A stretch of 9,460 nucleotides of DNA from Schlesneria sp. (GCA_025353525.1 JANXOO010000973.1:1-9460); one strand, 5' to 3'; numbered from the stretch's first letter, positions 1 to 6,283 are shown. A program made the numbers and translations. The notes: generated from the sequence alone by a model not told the origin.

Positions 1-1
1 T

Positions 2-571
2 GCCATGTCGGTTGCGCCGGGAACTGTCACCGCGATGCTCAAGACGCTCGCCGAAACCGGTCATGCCGATTACAGGCCCTACGAAGGGGTTCGCCTGACG
101 GACACCGGACGTGCCATCGCACTCAGAATGCTTCGCCGTCACCGGTTGATCGAGCTGTTTCTGGTCAAAACGCTGAATCTTGACTGGGACCAGGTTCACG
201 AAGAAGCAGAAAATATGGAGCATGCCGTCAGCGATAATCTCGTCGACCGGATGGACGAATATCTGGGGCGACCCAATTCCGACCCCCACGGCGACCCGAT
301 TCCTTCGGCAGACGGAGCGATGCGGGGGCACCCCGAACTCGCTATCCCGCTGTCGACGGTCGCTTCCGGATCGAATATTCGAATTGTCCGGGTCGTCAAT
401 CAGGACGGAGACTTCTTGCGGTTCCTTCGCGAAACCGGTTTCGCACTGCATCAGGTGTGTCGGGTCGTTTACAACAGTCCGGAGGCGGGGATTGTGACGA
501 CCGAAATCGACGGGCGGCAGGTCACGCTGGGTCATCCGGCCGCTTGCCAGTTGCTGGTTGAATCGGTGTGA
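2..571 (+). CDS. DtxR/MntR-family metal-dependent transcriptional regulator (5' end cut by window)
   Basis: Cytosolic metalloregulator that binds operator DNA when loaded with Mn2+ or Fe2+ and represses metal-uptake genes. The frame is open to the window edge. The first visible Met (position 5) falls inside the recognition-helix region of the winged helix (SVAPGTVTAMLKTL), so the real start lies upstream. Numbering from that Met, residues 1-40 are the end of the DNA-binding domain, about 41-90 the dimerisation/metal domain, and about 112-188 a C-terminal SH3-like FeoA domain. Likely metal ligands are His46, Glu50, His65, Glu69, Glu72 and His73. The segment VHEEAENMEHAVSD aligns with the DtxR metal helix, but Glu69 sits where DtxR/IdeR have Cys102, as in MntR, which favours manganese. 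The COX3-like gene follows on the same strand after 28 bases, so the two may be cotranscribed. The family is secure; the metal preference is inferred. Confidence 0.9.
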   Translation, partial: AMSVAPGTVTAMLKTLAETGHADYRPYEGVRLTDTGRAIALRMLRRHRLIELFLVKTLNLDWDQVHEEAENMEHAVSDNLVDRMDEYLGRPNSDPHGDPIPSADGAMRGHPELAIPLSTVASGSNIRIVRVVNQDGDFLRFLRETGFALHQVCRVVYNSPEAGIVTTEIDGRQVTLGHPAACQLLVESV

Positions 572-599
572 CCGATCATTTGAAGCGAGGTCATCGTCT

Positions 600-1160
600 G
601 TGGTTCCGGAACCTCGAAGCGCGTATGCATTGCAGTTCTTCCTGCTTGCTGCCGTCGTTCTGGCTGCTGCTGCCAGCCTGTCGTATGTCCTGACGGAAAC
701 GCTGTTCGTTTCGAAATTGAAACCGCATCAGTTTTCAGCGGCATTCATCGTCAGCACCGGACTGTTAATCGCAGGAAGTGCATGTATGTTTCGCGCGGTC
801 GAATCGGTACGTCGCGAAAGACAAAGGCCATTTCGACGCTGGCTCGAACTGGCATTGACGATGGGGACGTGCTTTGTCGGAGTGCAAACCTATGCCCTGA
901 CTTGCCTTATGCGACAGCAGCCGCCGGAAGAGGCATCAACAGGCGCCGCGGCGTTCGTCGCGGTTTTCGCGGTCTTGCACGGTATGCACTTCGTGGTGGC
1001 GCTATTGTTTCTTTGTTACGTGACCATTCAGGCGTTGGCCGATCGCTACGATCACGAATACTTTTGGGGCGTGACAATTTGCGCCTGGTTTTGGCACGCT
1101 CTGGGAATTGTCTGGCTCGCAATCCTCGTCGTAATGTTGATTGCTCGAGTTTACAATTGA
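600..1160 (+). CDS. Cytochrome c oxidase subunit III-like membrane protein
   Basis: Small integral membrane protein (186 aa from the chosen start) of the heme-copper oxidase subunit III family, which normally packs against the catalytic subunit I of a terminal oxidase. Five hydrophobic segments are visible at about residues 11-31, 46-65, 83-104, 116-146 and 154-183, the layout of short bacterial subunit III. Family signatures are HGMH (127-130) in helix 4 and the WFWHALGIVW stretch in helix 5. I chose the GTG at 600 because GAGG (587-590) lies 9 bases upstream; a TTG at 558 would add 14 residues and overlap the regulator gene. The conserved subunit III glutamates are not evident: helix 1 has no acidic residue and the helix 3 QxxE-like site reads QTYA. 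No other oxidase subunit gene is in the window. It could be an accessory or degenerate subunit III. Family call is good; function is uncertain. Confidence 0.8.
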   Translation: MVPEPRSAYALQFFLLAAVVLAAAASLSYVLTETLFVSKLKPHQFSAAFIVSTGLLIAGSACMFRAVESVRRERQRPFRRWLELALTMGTCFVGVQTYALTCLMRQQPPEEASTGAAAFVAVFAVLHGMHFVVALLFLCYVTIQALADRYDHEYFWGVTICAWFWHALGIVWLAILVVMLIARVYN

Positions 1161-1205
1161 ACGGGCGACCAAATTGGCGCGAGACACGCTGGTGAATTCA
1201 GTGTC

Positions 1206-1229
1206 AGCCCGGTTTTGCACACGGGTTTT
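1206..1229 (+). terminator. Weak candidate terminator after the COX3-like gene
   Basis: AGCCCG (1206-1211) can pair with CGGGTT (1222-1227) including one G-T pair, around a 10-base loop, with a run of four T at 1226-1229. It lies 46 bases after the stop codon of the + strand gene, in the gap between two convergent genes. The stem is short and the T run is partly consumed by pairing, so efficiency would be low. Other small inverted repeats nearby (ATCACG at 1241-1246 with CGTGAT at 1256-1261) have no T run. Confidence 0.3.
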
Positions 1230-1279
1230 GGTGTCGTTGAATCACGGACACTTCGCGTGATAGCAAATGAAGCACACAA

Positions 1280-2170
1280 TCAGATTGCCCGACGCGATTC
1301 GGGTTTTGCGGTCGCTTTCGGGGCTGATCGAGCCTGTTCCGAGAGACCTTCAGATGAAATCAGGTCGACAAGCTCCTGAGCGATGCCATCCATTTCGATG
1401 ACGAGAGAATCAACTTTCCCGGAAAAGTACATGTACATAATTAGCGCCGGAATCGCGATTCCGAGTCCTGCTGCCGTCGTCAGCAGCGACAGTCCGATCC
1501 CGCCAGCAAGTTCCTCGGATTTTCCCATCGCTGATTTTTCTGAAATCCGGTTGAACGATTCGATCATCCCGGCAACCGTCCCCAGCAACCCCAGCAACGG
1601 AGCAACTGTCGCAGCACCGTTCAAAACACGAATGTGCTTGCGCAACTGGCTGATCTGACGTTCCCCGCCGTCAATAATCGCCTGTTCGACTTCGACGCTG
1701 CTCTTGCCCCATTTGCGAATCCCGTTGGCTAAAACGAGTGCAATCGGACTGCCGTTGTCTTCGCATAACTTGACGGCTACTTTGGGGTCCAGGTTCCCGT
1801 CATGCATGTGCTCAAAAAATCGTTTGACGAAATGACGAGGGATCACGCGACCATGTCGCAATACGACCAGTCGTTCGATGGTGAACCAGACGACGACGAT
1901 CGATGTCAGGCCGAGCGGATATCGAAAAATCCCCAAAGCCATCCAGATCTCGTAAGGATCGTTGGGGATTTTTCCAACACGAATTGGCGCGGCTTCTTTC
2001 GGTGCCGAATCTTTGATCGGTGCCGGTGCGGCAGGATTATCACCCTGAGCCATCACGCGGGAAACGTCAGAACTGACCGTCAGCAACAGCAGCCCGGAAA
2101 ATACGCAAATCGACAACCACTTCATCCGGACACAAGGGCGATCGTCCTGCATGCGGGGTCTGCAATTCAT
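1280..2170 (-). CDS. MotA/TolQ/ExbB proton-channel family protein with signal peptide
   Basis: Inner-membrane protein (296 aa) of the family that uses the proton gradient to drive work across the envelope, normally as a pentamer with an ExbD/TolR partner. An N-terminal hydrophobic segment (about 16-33) ending near RVMAQ (cleavage around 41) looks like a signal peptide, followed by an Ala/Pro-rich linker (44-65). Three family membrane helices follow at about 84-104, 183-204 and 223-249, with the core motifs APLLGLLGTVAGM and LLTTAAGLGIAIPA. The conserved Thr of GTV (198) and the Thr pair (231-232) are present. The site that is usually Glu in GISEAL-type motifs is Leu (about 227). I start at the ATG at 2170 rather than 54 or 84 bases upstream, because the extra residues are polar and unlike the family. 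Met codons at 2152 and 2125 are alternatives. A TAGAAT hexamer at 2261-2266 is a possible -10 box, but no good -35 accompanies it. No exbD is adjacent on either side. Confidence 0.88.
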   Translation of the reverse strand: MNCRPRMQDDRPCVRMKWLSICVFSGLLLLTVSSDVSRVMAQGDNPAAPAPIKDSAPKEAAPIRVGKIPNDPYEIWMALGIFRYPLGLTSIVVVWFTIERLVVLRHGRVIPRHFVKRFFEHMHDGNLDPKVAVKLCEDNGSPIALVLANGIRKWGKSSVEVEQAIIDGGERQISQLRKHIRVLNGAATVAPLLGLLGTVAGMIESFNRISEKSAMGKSEELAGGIGLSLLTTAAGLGIAIPALIMYMYFSGKVDSLVIEMDGIAQELVDLISSEGLSEQARSAPKATAKPESRRAI

Positions 2171-2371
2171 CGTTTCGTCTCTTGTTTTTTGTCGGATTGA
2201 TCCGGAAGACCCGATACGGGGCCGAATCGTCCATCCATTCACTCGGTCAATCATTCGGACATTCTACTGATTTGGCAGAAAAACCAAATGCCGAAACGAA
2301 TGTTGCTTCCGAGTCGCCCCGTACCAAAGGATCAAGGTGCAAGGAATGGAACATTCCGGGACCAGGATCCC

Positions 2372-2407
2372 AAAAACGAAAAACGCCCTCCGATTCCTCG
2401 AAGAGCG
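2372..2407 (-). terminator. Rho-independent terminator of tRNA-Ser
   Basis: On the minus strand CGCTCTTC (2407-2400) pairs with GGAGGGCG (2391-2384), eight pairs including G-T pairs, with an 8-base loop. It is followed directly by TTTTTCGTTTTT (2383-2372), and the A-rich 5' flank can extend the stem into the T run. It begins 36 bases past the tRNA 3' end, so it ends the tRNA transcript before the ExbB-like gene. Confidence 0.8.
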
Positions 2408-2442
2408 CCTTTCTCAACGTCCTTTAGTTTAACTGCCCTGAG

Positions 2443-2529
2443 CGGAGAGGGTGGGATTTGAACCCACGGTGATATTGCTACCACACTGGATTTCGAGTCC
2501 AGCACAATCGGCCACTCTGTCACCTCTCC
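2443..2529 (-). tRNA. tRNA-Ser(CGA)
   Basis: Serine tRNA reading UCG codons, 87 bases without CCA. Acceptor strands GGAGAGG (2529-2523) and CCTCTCC (2450-2444) pair perfectly and are followed by discriminator G (2443), as expected for serine. The anticodon stem CTGGA/TCCAG encloses the loop CTCGAAA with anticodon CGA. A long class II variable arm (stem GTGGT/ATCAC) and the T arm GTGGG-TTCAAAT-CCCAC are clear. The 3' CCA is not encoded (CTC follows), so it must be added by the CCA-adding enzyme. It sits alone between fusA and the ExbB-like gene, on their strand, and has its own terminator. Confidence 0.97.
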
Positions 2530-2940
2530 AATAGCACATTTTCCCGATGTTTACGCGTTTCACTGAAGAGAACCTCAGTCTCGTCAACAGTCGCTGCGCC
2601 GGATTTTCTGAAATCAGGCAACGCCAACGCGTCGCGCTGGACCATTGCGTGACACTTGGGACACCACCCTCAATGCAGTCGGGAATCGATGCTGTGGCGG
2701 GATTCTAGCGAAACATCCGTGACGTGAAAACCCAAGCCAACCAGCAGATGTCAGGAGAGTGCCATCACAATCAGGATTCCGGCAGCCATCAGGGTTTTCG
2801 ATTTCCCTGATAATACCGTTGGTGTGGCTACGTCACGACAACTCATAAAACGCCCCGGAACTGGCCGATCGGTCGTTACGCTTCAGGCGGCTGTTTTTGC
2901 ATTACCAGGCAGCCCAATCAACGCCGCCTTGCATCGCGGA
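2530..2940. other. Intergenic region between tRNA-Ser and fusA, no convincing gene
   Basis: About 410 bases with no recognisable protein or RNA gene. It presumably holds the end of the fusA transcript and the promoter of tRNA-Ser. Two inverted repeats are visible: AGGCGGC (2885-2891) with GCCGCCT (2923-2929) around a 31-base loop just after the fusA stop, and ATCAGGG (2788-2794) with CCCTGAT (2805-2811) around a 10-base loop. Neither is followed by a T run on the minus strand, so neither is a classical terminator; they could be 3' end structures of the fusA mRNA. A 31-codon minus-strand ORF (2751-2846) is reported under findings, not as a gene. Confidence 0.6.
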
Positions 2941-5022
2941 TCATCCCAGCATTTCTTCCAGCACGCGAGCGGGGGCTTCGCTGAATTTCAGTGGCTCCAT
3001 CGAATACGATGCTCGTCCCTGAGAGAGACTTCGAACGTCGTTCGAATAGCCGAACATTGTCGCCAGGGGGGCTTCGGCATCGATGACGACCAGGTTGGCC
3101 CGCAATTCCGTGTTCACGATCATTGCACGACGGGAATTCAGGTCAGCCGAGACGTTCCCGACAAATCCCTCGGGCGTCGTGACTTCGAGCTTCATAATCG
3201 GTTCCAGCAGCACGGTACCGGCCTTTTCAAGTGCCTGACGGAAGGCCAACGCCGCTGCGTGTTGAATCGCTGCTTCCGTGGTTTCTCCGTCACGATATTC
3301 GACGCTTAAAATCGTGACCTGCAACTCGTGCAGAGGATAGCCAACCGCTCCGCTTCCCCCGAGTTGCTCTTGAAGAGCCCGGATCAATGTTGCCTGCAAT
3401 TCCTCTGGTAATTCGCCCGGTTTCAGACGATTGATGACAGCGTCCGCCAGTGCTTTCACGCTCGGCTCGATCTTGATGCGGACGGCTCCGAACTGGTTTC
3501 CGCTGGCGCCGTGCCGGTCAACTCGTCCCTCGGCTTCGGCAGCGTTTCGTACACTTTCGCGATACGTCACGCGCGGCCTGTGTGTCCTGATCTTCAGCTT
3601 GAAATCACGTTCGATGCGTTTGCTGATGATTTCCAGGTGTAACTCGCCCATTCCGCTGATGATCGTTTGCCCCGTCTCTTCGCTCGGGTTTCTGGAAAAC
3701 GTCGGGTCCTGCTTCGCCATCAGTGTCAGAACTTCGTCCAGCTTCTTGCGGTCGGCACTGCTTTCCGGTTCGATCGCCATCGAAATGACCGATTCGGGAA
3801 AATGGATCGATTCCAGCAATATCCCGTGCAACGGGTCGCATAGCGTATCGCCCGTCACGGAATCTTTTGGGCCGACCAACCCCACGATGTCACCCGCTGA
3901 CGCTTCATCCAGTTTCTCTCGCGAATCGGCCTGAATCCGCCAAAGCTGACTGATCAGCTCTTTGCCTCCCGTTCGTGGATTCAGCATGCGGGATCGACTT
4001 TTCAAGACCCCCGAATAGATCCGGATGAAATCGAGTTCCATGTGTTCATCGATCTGAATCTTGAAGACCAGTCCGCAGAACGGTTCCTTGTCTGATGGTT
4101 TGCGGATTTCTTCCTTGTCTGCTTTTTTCGGATTCGGATTGCGCCCCTTCACAGGAGGGACATCTGCGGGACTCGGCAAATACTGAACTACCGCATCCAG
4201 AATCGGCTGTACGCCGACATAGTCCAGCGATGCACCGCATAATACCGGTTGTAACTGACATGAAACGACCGCCTTGCGGAGCACTCGAATCACTTGCTCG
4301 GGCGGCAAATCGCCCGTCGCGTCGAAGATGGCAAACGCTTCGTCGTCAGTTAATGCGATGGCATCGATCAGCTTCGTGTGCCACTCCTGAGCCCGTTCGA
4401 GTTCACTGTCGGGGATCGGTTCTGTCCGAATCTCGCGGCCCTGGTTTTCGCTGCTGAAGTACAGGGCCTTCATCGTGATCAGGTCGATGATGCCGCAGAA
4501 CCCGTTCGGACGCTCTGTGGGGCCTTCGCCGATCGATAACTGGATCGCTACAGGGTTAGCATGCAATCGACTGGCAATTTGACCGAAAACCCGGTCGAAT
4601 CCGGCCCCGATTCGGTCCATTTTGTTGATAAAGCAAATTCGTGGAACGTTGTACTTGTCCGCCTGCCTCCAGACGGTTTCGCTTTGAGCTTCGACACCTT
4701 CCACCGCACTGAAGACGACTACGCCACCGTCGAGCACTCGCAAGCTGCGTTCGACTTCGGCCGTGAAATCGACGTGTCCTGGAGTGTCGATGATATTCAC
4801 AACGTGATCGAGCCATTGGCAGGAAATGGCTGCCGAATAGATCGTAATTCCGCGAGCCGCCTCTTCCGGGTCGAAGTCAGTGACGGTCGTGCCTTTATCG
4901 ACATCGCCCATGCGGTGCGTGGCTCCGGCATAGAACAGGATGCGTTCGGTCGTCGTCGTCTTGCCCGCATCAATGTGGGCAATAATCCCGATATTTCGAA
5001 TTTTTCCGATGGAACTGGTCAT
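2941..5022 (-). CDS. fusA: Elongation factor G (translational GTPase), divergent domain IV tip
   Basis: Cytosolic ribosome-associated GTPase that moves tRNAs and mRNA after peptide transfer and, with RRF, splits post-termination ribosomes. It has 693 aa against about 700 for the family. GTPase motifs: G1 AHIDAGKTT (15-23), switch I ARGITI (56-61), G3 DTPGH (79-83), G4 NKMD (133-136), G5 GAS (263-265). A G' insert is present, then domain II (about 314-405), III (406-484), IV (485-608) and V (609-693, with EPIMKLEVTTPE and GRASYSME). Domain IV departs from classical EF-G: loop I, usually SGGRGQYG, reads GASGNQFG (505-512), and the tip histidine (E. coli His583) aligns with Arg577. The insert near switch I that I associate with the spdEFG1 subfamily is absent. 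No Shine-Dalgarno is visible, and a terminator hairpin ends 37 bases before the ATG, so fusA may have its own expression signals. EF-G identity is secure; the subfamily (classical, EF-G II or spdEFG2-like) is not. Confidence 0.95.
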   Translation of the reverse strand: MTSSIGKIRNIGIIAHIDAGKTTTTERILFYAGATHRMGDVDKGTTVTDFDPEEAARGITIYSAAISCQWLDHVVNIIDTPGHVDFTAEVERSLRVLDGGVVVFSAVEGVEAQSETVWRQADKYNVPRICFINKMDRIGAGFDRVFGQIASRLHANPVAIQLSIGEGPTERPNGFCGIIDLITMKALYFSSENQGREIRTEPIPDSELERAQEWHTKLIDAIALTDDEAFAIFDATGDLPPEQVIRVLRKAVVSCQLQPVLCGASLDYVGVQPILDAVVQYLPSPADVPPVKGRNPNPKKADKEEIRKPSDKEPFCGLVFKIQIDEHMELDFIRIYSGVLKSRSRMLNPRTGGKELISQLWRIQADSREKLDEASAGDIVGLVGPKDSVTGDTLCDPLHGILLESIHFPESVISMAIEPESSADRKKLDEVLTLMAKQDPTFSRNPSEETGQTIISGMGELHLEIISKRIERDFKLKIRTHRPRVTYRESVRNAAEAEGRVDRHGASGNQFGAVRIKIEPSVKALADAVINRLKPGELPEELQATLIRALQEQLGGSGAVGYPLHELQVTILSVEYRDGETTEAAIQHAAALAFRQALEKAGTVLLEPIMKLEVTTPEGFVGNVSADLNSRRAMIVNTELRANLVVIDAEAPLATMFGYSNDVRSLSQGRASYSMEPLKFSEAPARVLEEMLG

Positions 5023-5059
5023 TTTGATCGCAATTGTCGATTCGGACTGGTGACTACGT

Positions 5060-5096
5060 AAAAAGAGACCCGGTATCGTTGGATACCGGGTCTTTT
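5060..5096 (-). terminator. Strong Rho-independent terminator or attenuator between rpsG and fusA
   Basis: AGACCCGGTATC (5066-5077) and GATACCGGGTCT (5082-5093) form a perfect 12-pair stem around a 4-base loop, extendable by G-T and two A-T pairs. On the minus strand it is followed by CTTTTT, and on the + strand by TTTTG, so it could act in both directions. It sits 75 bases after the rpsG stop and 37 bases before the fusA start, inside what is usually one operon. It should end or attenuate rpsL-rpsG transcripts. Confidence 0.85.
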
Positions 5097-5109
5097 GTAT
5101 CTGAAAGAA

Positions 5110-5157
5110 GGCAGGCTAAATCCTGAACTCCAACGTTTGGCAGGCTAAAGCGCGACC
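5110..5157. repeat. Short REP-like repeat: GGCAGGCTAAA twice, 29 bases apart
   Basis: GGCAGGCTAAA occurs at 5110-5120 and again at 5139-5149. The first copy continues as TCCTGAACTCCAACGTTT, giving a 29-base unit that abuts the second, which then diverges (GCGCGACC). AGGCTAAATCCT inside unit 1 is an imperfect palindrome (AGG...CCT). The element is confined to the gap between the rpsG stop and the terminator. It resembles short intergenic repeats I recall from Planctomycetota genomes, but this window alone shows only the two copies. Confidence 0.5.
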
Positions 5158-5170
5158 TTCTGCGGTTCGA

Positions 5171-5644
5171 TTACCATGCAAAGTGAGCGAACGCCTTGTT
5201 GGCATCGGCCATACGGTGAACGTTTTCACGCTTGGTGATGGCAGCCCCTTCACGGCGGTAGGCAGCCATCAGTTCTTCGGCAAGGCGGCGATCCATGGGA
5301 CGCCCCTTCTTGTCACGGCAAACTTCCAGGATCCAGCGAATCGCAAGAGTCTGCTGTCGCTTTGAATTGACAGGCGTTGGAACCTGATAGTTTGCACCAC
5401 CGACGCGCTTGGATTTGACTTCCAGCGACGGGCGGCAGTTCTCGACCGCCATCGTGAAGATTTCGATCGGTTCCTTATCAGGGATCTTCTCGGAAATCAT
5501 ATCCATCGCGGAATAGAAAGAACGCTGTGCAACGCTCTTTTTACCGTCGTGCATCAGGCAGTTGATGAACTTCGAAGCCAGTTTCGAACCATAACGAGGG
5601 TCTGGCTTGAGGTGCGTTCGGCTGCACGTAAATTTGTCTGCCAT
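5171..5644 (-). CDS. rpsG: 30S ribosomal protein S7
   Basis: Primary 16S rRNA-binding protein that nucleates assembly of the 30S head and lies at the E site and decoding region. It has 157 aa, normal for bacterial S7. Recognisable blocks are LKPDPRYGS (12-20), [13 protein letters not shown] (25-37), [15 protein letters not shown] (75-89), LAIRWILE (100-107) and the C-terminal [15 protein letters not shown]. The N-terminus ([11 protein letters not shown]) lacks the very basic PRR-type start of many S7 proteins but leads straight into the conserved block, so the ATG at 5644 is accepted; only a weak purine stretch (GAAGAAG) precedes it. It follows rpsL by 86 bases on the same strand and ends in TAA, 75 bases before a terminator hairpin. 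In E. coli S7 represses its own operon; no equivalent site was identified here. Confidence 0.97.
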   Translation of the reverse strand: MADKFTCSRTHLKPDPRYGSKLASKFINCLMHDGKKSVAQRSFYSAMDMISEKIPDKEPIEIFTMAVENCRPSLEVKSKRVGGANYQVPTPVNSKRQQTLAIRWILEVCRDKKGRPMDRRLAEELMAAYRREGAAITKRENVHRMADANKAFAHFAW

Positions 5645-5730
5645 CTTAAAATCTTCTTCAACAGAAATTCAGCATGAAAATCGATGAGCCATCAACAAAG
5701 CGGCCCGTATTGGATATTTCGGGTTGCCAG

Positions 5731-6102
5731 TTACTTGGGTCGCTTGGCCCCGTAACGGCTGCGAGCTTGCATACGCTTGGCGACACCCAGCGTATCCAGA
5801 ACACCGCGGATAATCTTGTAGCGAACACCCGGCAAGTCACGAACACGGCCACCGCGAACGAGGACAATCGAGTGCTCTTGCAGGTTATGGCCTTCACCGG
5901 GAATGTATGCCGTGACTTCCTTGCCATTCGACAAGCGAACACGAGCCACCTTGCGCAGCGCCGAGTTCGGCTTTTTCGGTGTCACGGTTTTGACCAACAG
6001 ACACACACCGCGCTTCTGCGGGCAGCCTTCCAGCACCGGCGTTTTGGTGCGAACGGGCTGATGTTTCCGCGGTTTTCGTATCAGTTGATTGATCGTCGGC
6101 AT
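5731..6102 (-). CDS. rpsL: 30S ribosomal protein S12
   Basis: Decoding-centre protein of the small subunit, which controls tRNA selection accuracy and is the classical streptomycin target region. It has 123 aa, normal for bacteria. The start at 6102 ([13 protein letters not shown]) matches the family N-terminus and has AGGT about 8 bases upstream; the same frame stays open 35 codons further up, but that is leader sequence. Conserved blocks are CPQKRGVC (27-34), [12 protein letters not shown] (41-52), [10 protein letters not shown] (69-78) and [12 protein letters not shown] (84-95). Lys43 is intact, but residue 88, usually Lys in the sequences I know, is Arg. Asp89, the site of RimO methylthiolation in E. 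coli, is present. It lies between rpoC (182 bases upstream) and rpsG, and a good promoter candidate sits in the upstream gap. Confidence 0.97.
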   Translation of the reverse strand: MPTINQLIRKPRKHQPVRTKTPVLEGCPQKRGVCLLVKTVTPKKPNSALRKVARVRLSNGKEVTAYIPGEGHNLQEHSIVLVRGGRVRDLPGVRYKIIRGVLDTLGVAKRMQARSRYGAKRPK

Positions 6103-6178
6103 GCTGTTACCTGTGTCTGGTCTGTGACGCGAGTCCCTGATCGGCTCATTCTCTATGAATCCGATCCGGAACTCGTAG

Positions 6179-6207
6179 AGTGTAAATATCAAAGGCGAGA
6201 ACTTCAA
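6179..6207 (-). promoter_or_regulatory. Candidate sigma-70-type promoter for rpsL-rpsG
   Basis: On the minus strand TTGAAG (6207-6202) and TACACT (6184-6179) are separated by exactly 17 bases, fitting -35 and -10 boxes (4 of 6 or better each). Transcription would begin near 6172 and give a leader of about 70 bases before the rpsL ATG. This is a consensus match only; rpoC read-through is equally possible, since I see no terminator after rpoC. Confidence 0.4.
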
Positions 6208-6283
6208 GCTCTCGACTCAAGACTTCCTTGCTTCGTTTTCGTAATTTTGATCCGGAAACCGCATTCTTGCGCCCGATCACCGT

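Noticed and set aside
1241..1261. ATCACG/CGTGAT inverted repeat between the convergent genes
   Set aside because: Short 6-base arms with no T run on either strand; likely chance.
2171..2254. 28-codon N-terminal extension of the ExbB-like protein
   Set aside because: The extra residues are polar and would bury the signal peptide; the ATG at 2170 fits better.
2530..2600. Promoter of tRNA-Ser
   Set aside because: A promoter must exist near here, but I could not find a hexamer pair with acceptable match and spacing.
2885..2929. AGGCGGC/GCCGCCT inverted repeat as a fusA terminator
   Set aside because: The 31-base loop and the lack of a T run after it on the minus strand do not fit a Rho-independent terminator.
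2824..3309. 161-codon + strand open frame over the fusA 3' end
   Set aside because: Mostly antisense to conserved fusA domain V, with no family resemblance or start signal.
6103..6207. 35-codon N-terminal extension of rpsL from a TTG at 6207
   Set aside because: S12 is universally 120-odd residues starting at MPTINQL. The extension overlaps a promoter candidate and has no similarity to S12.
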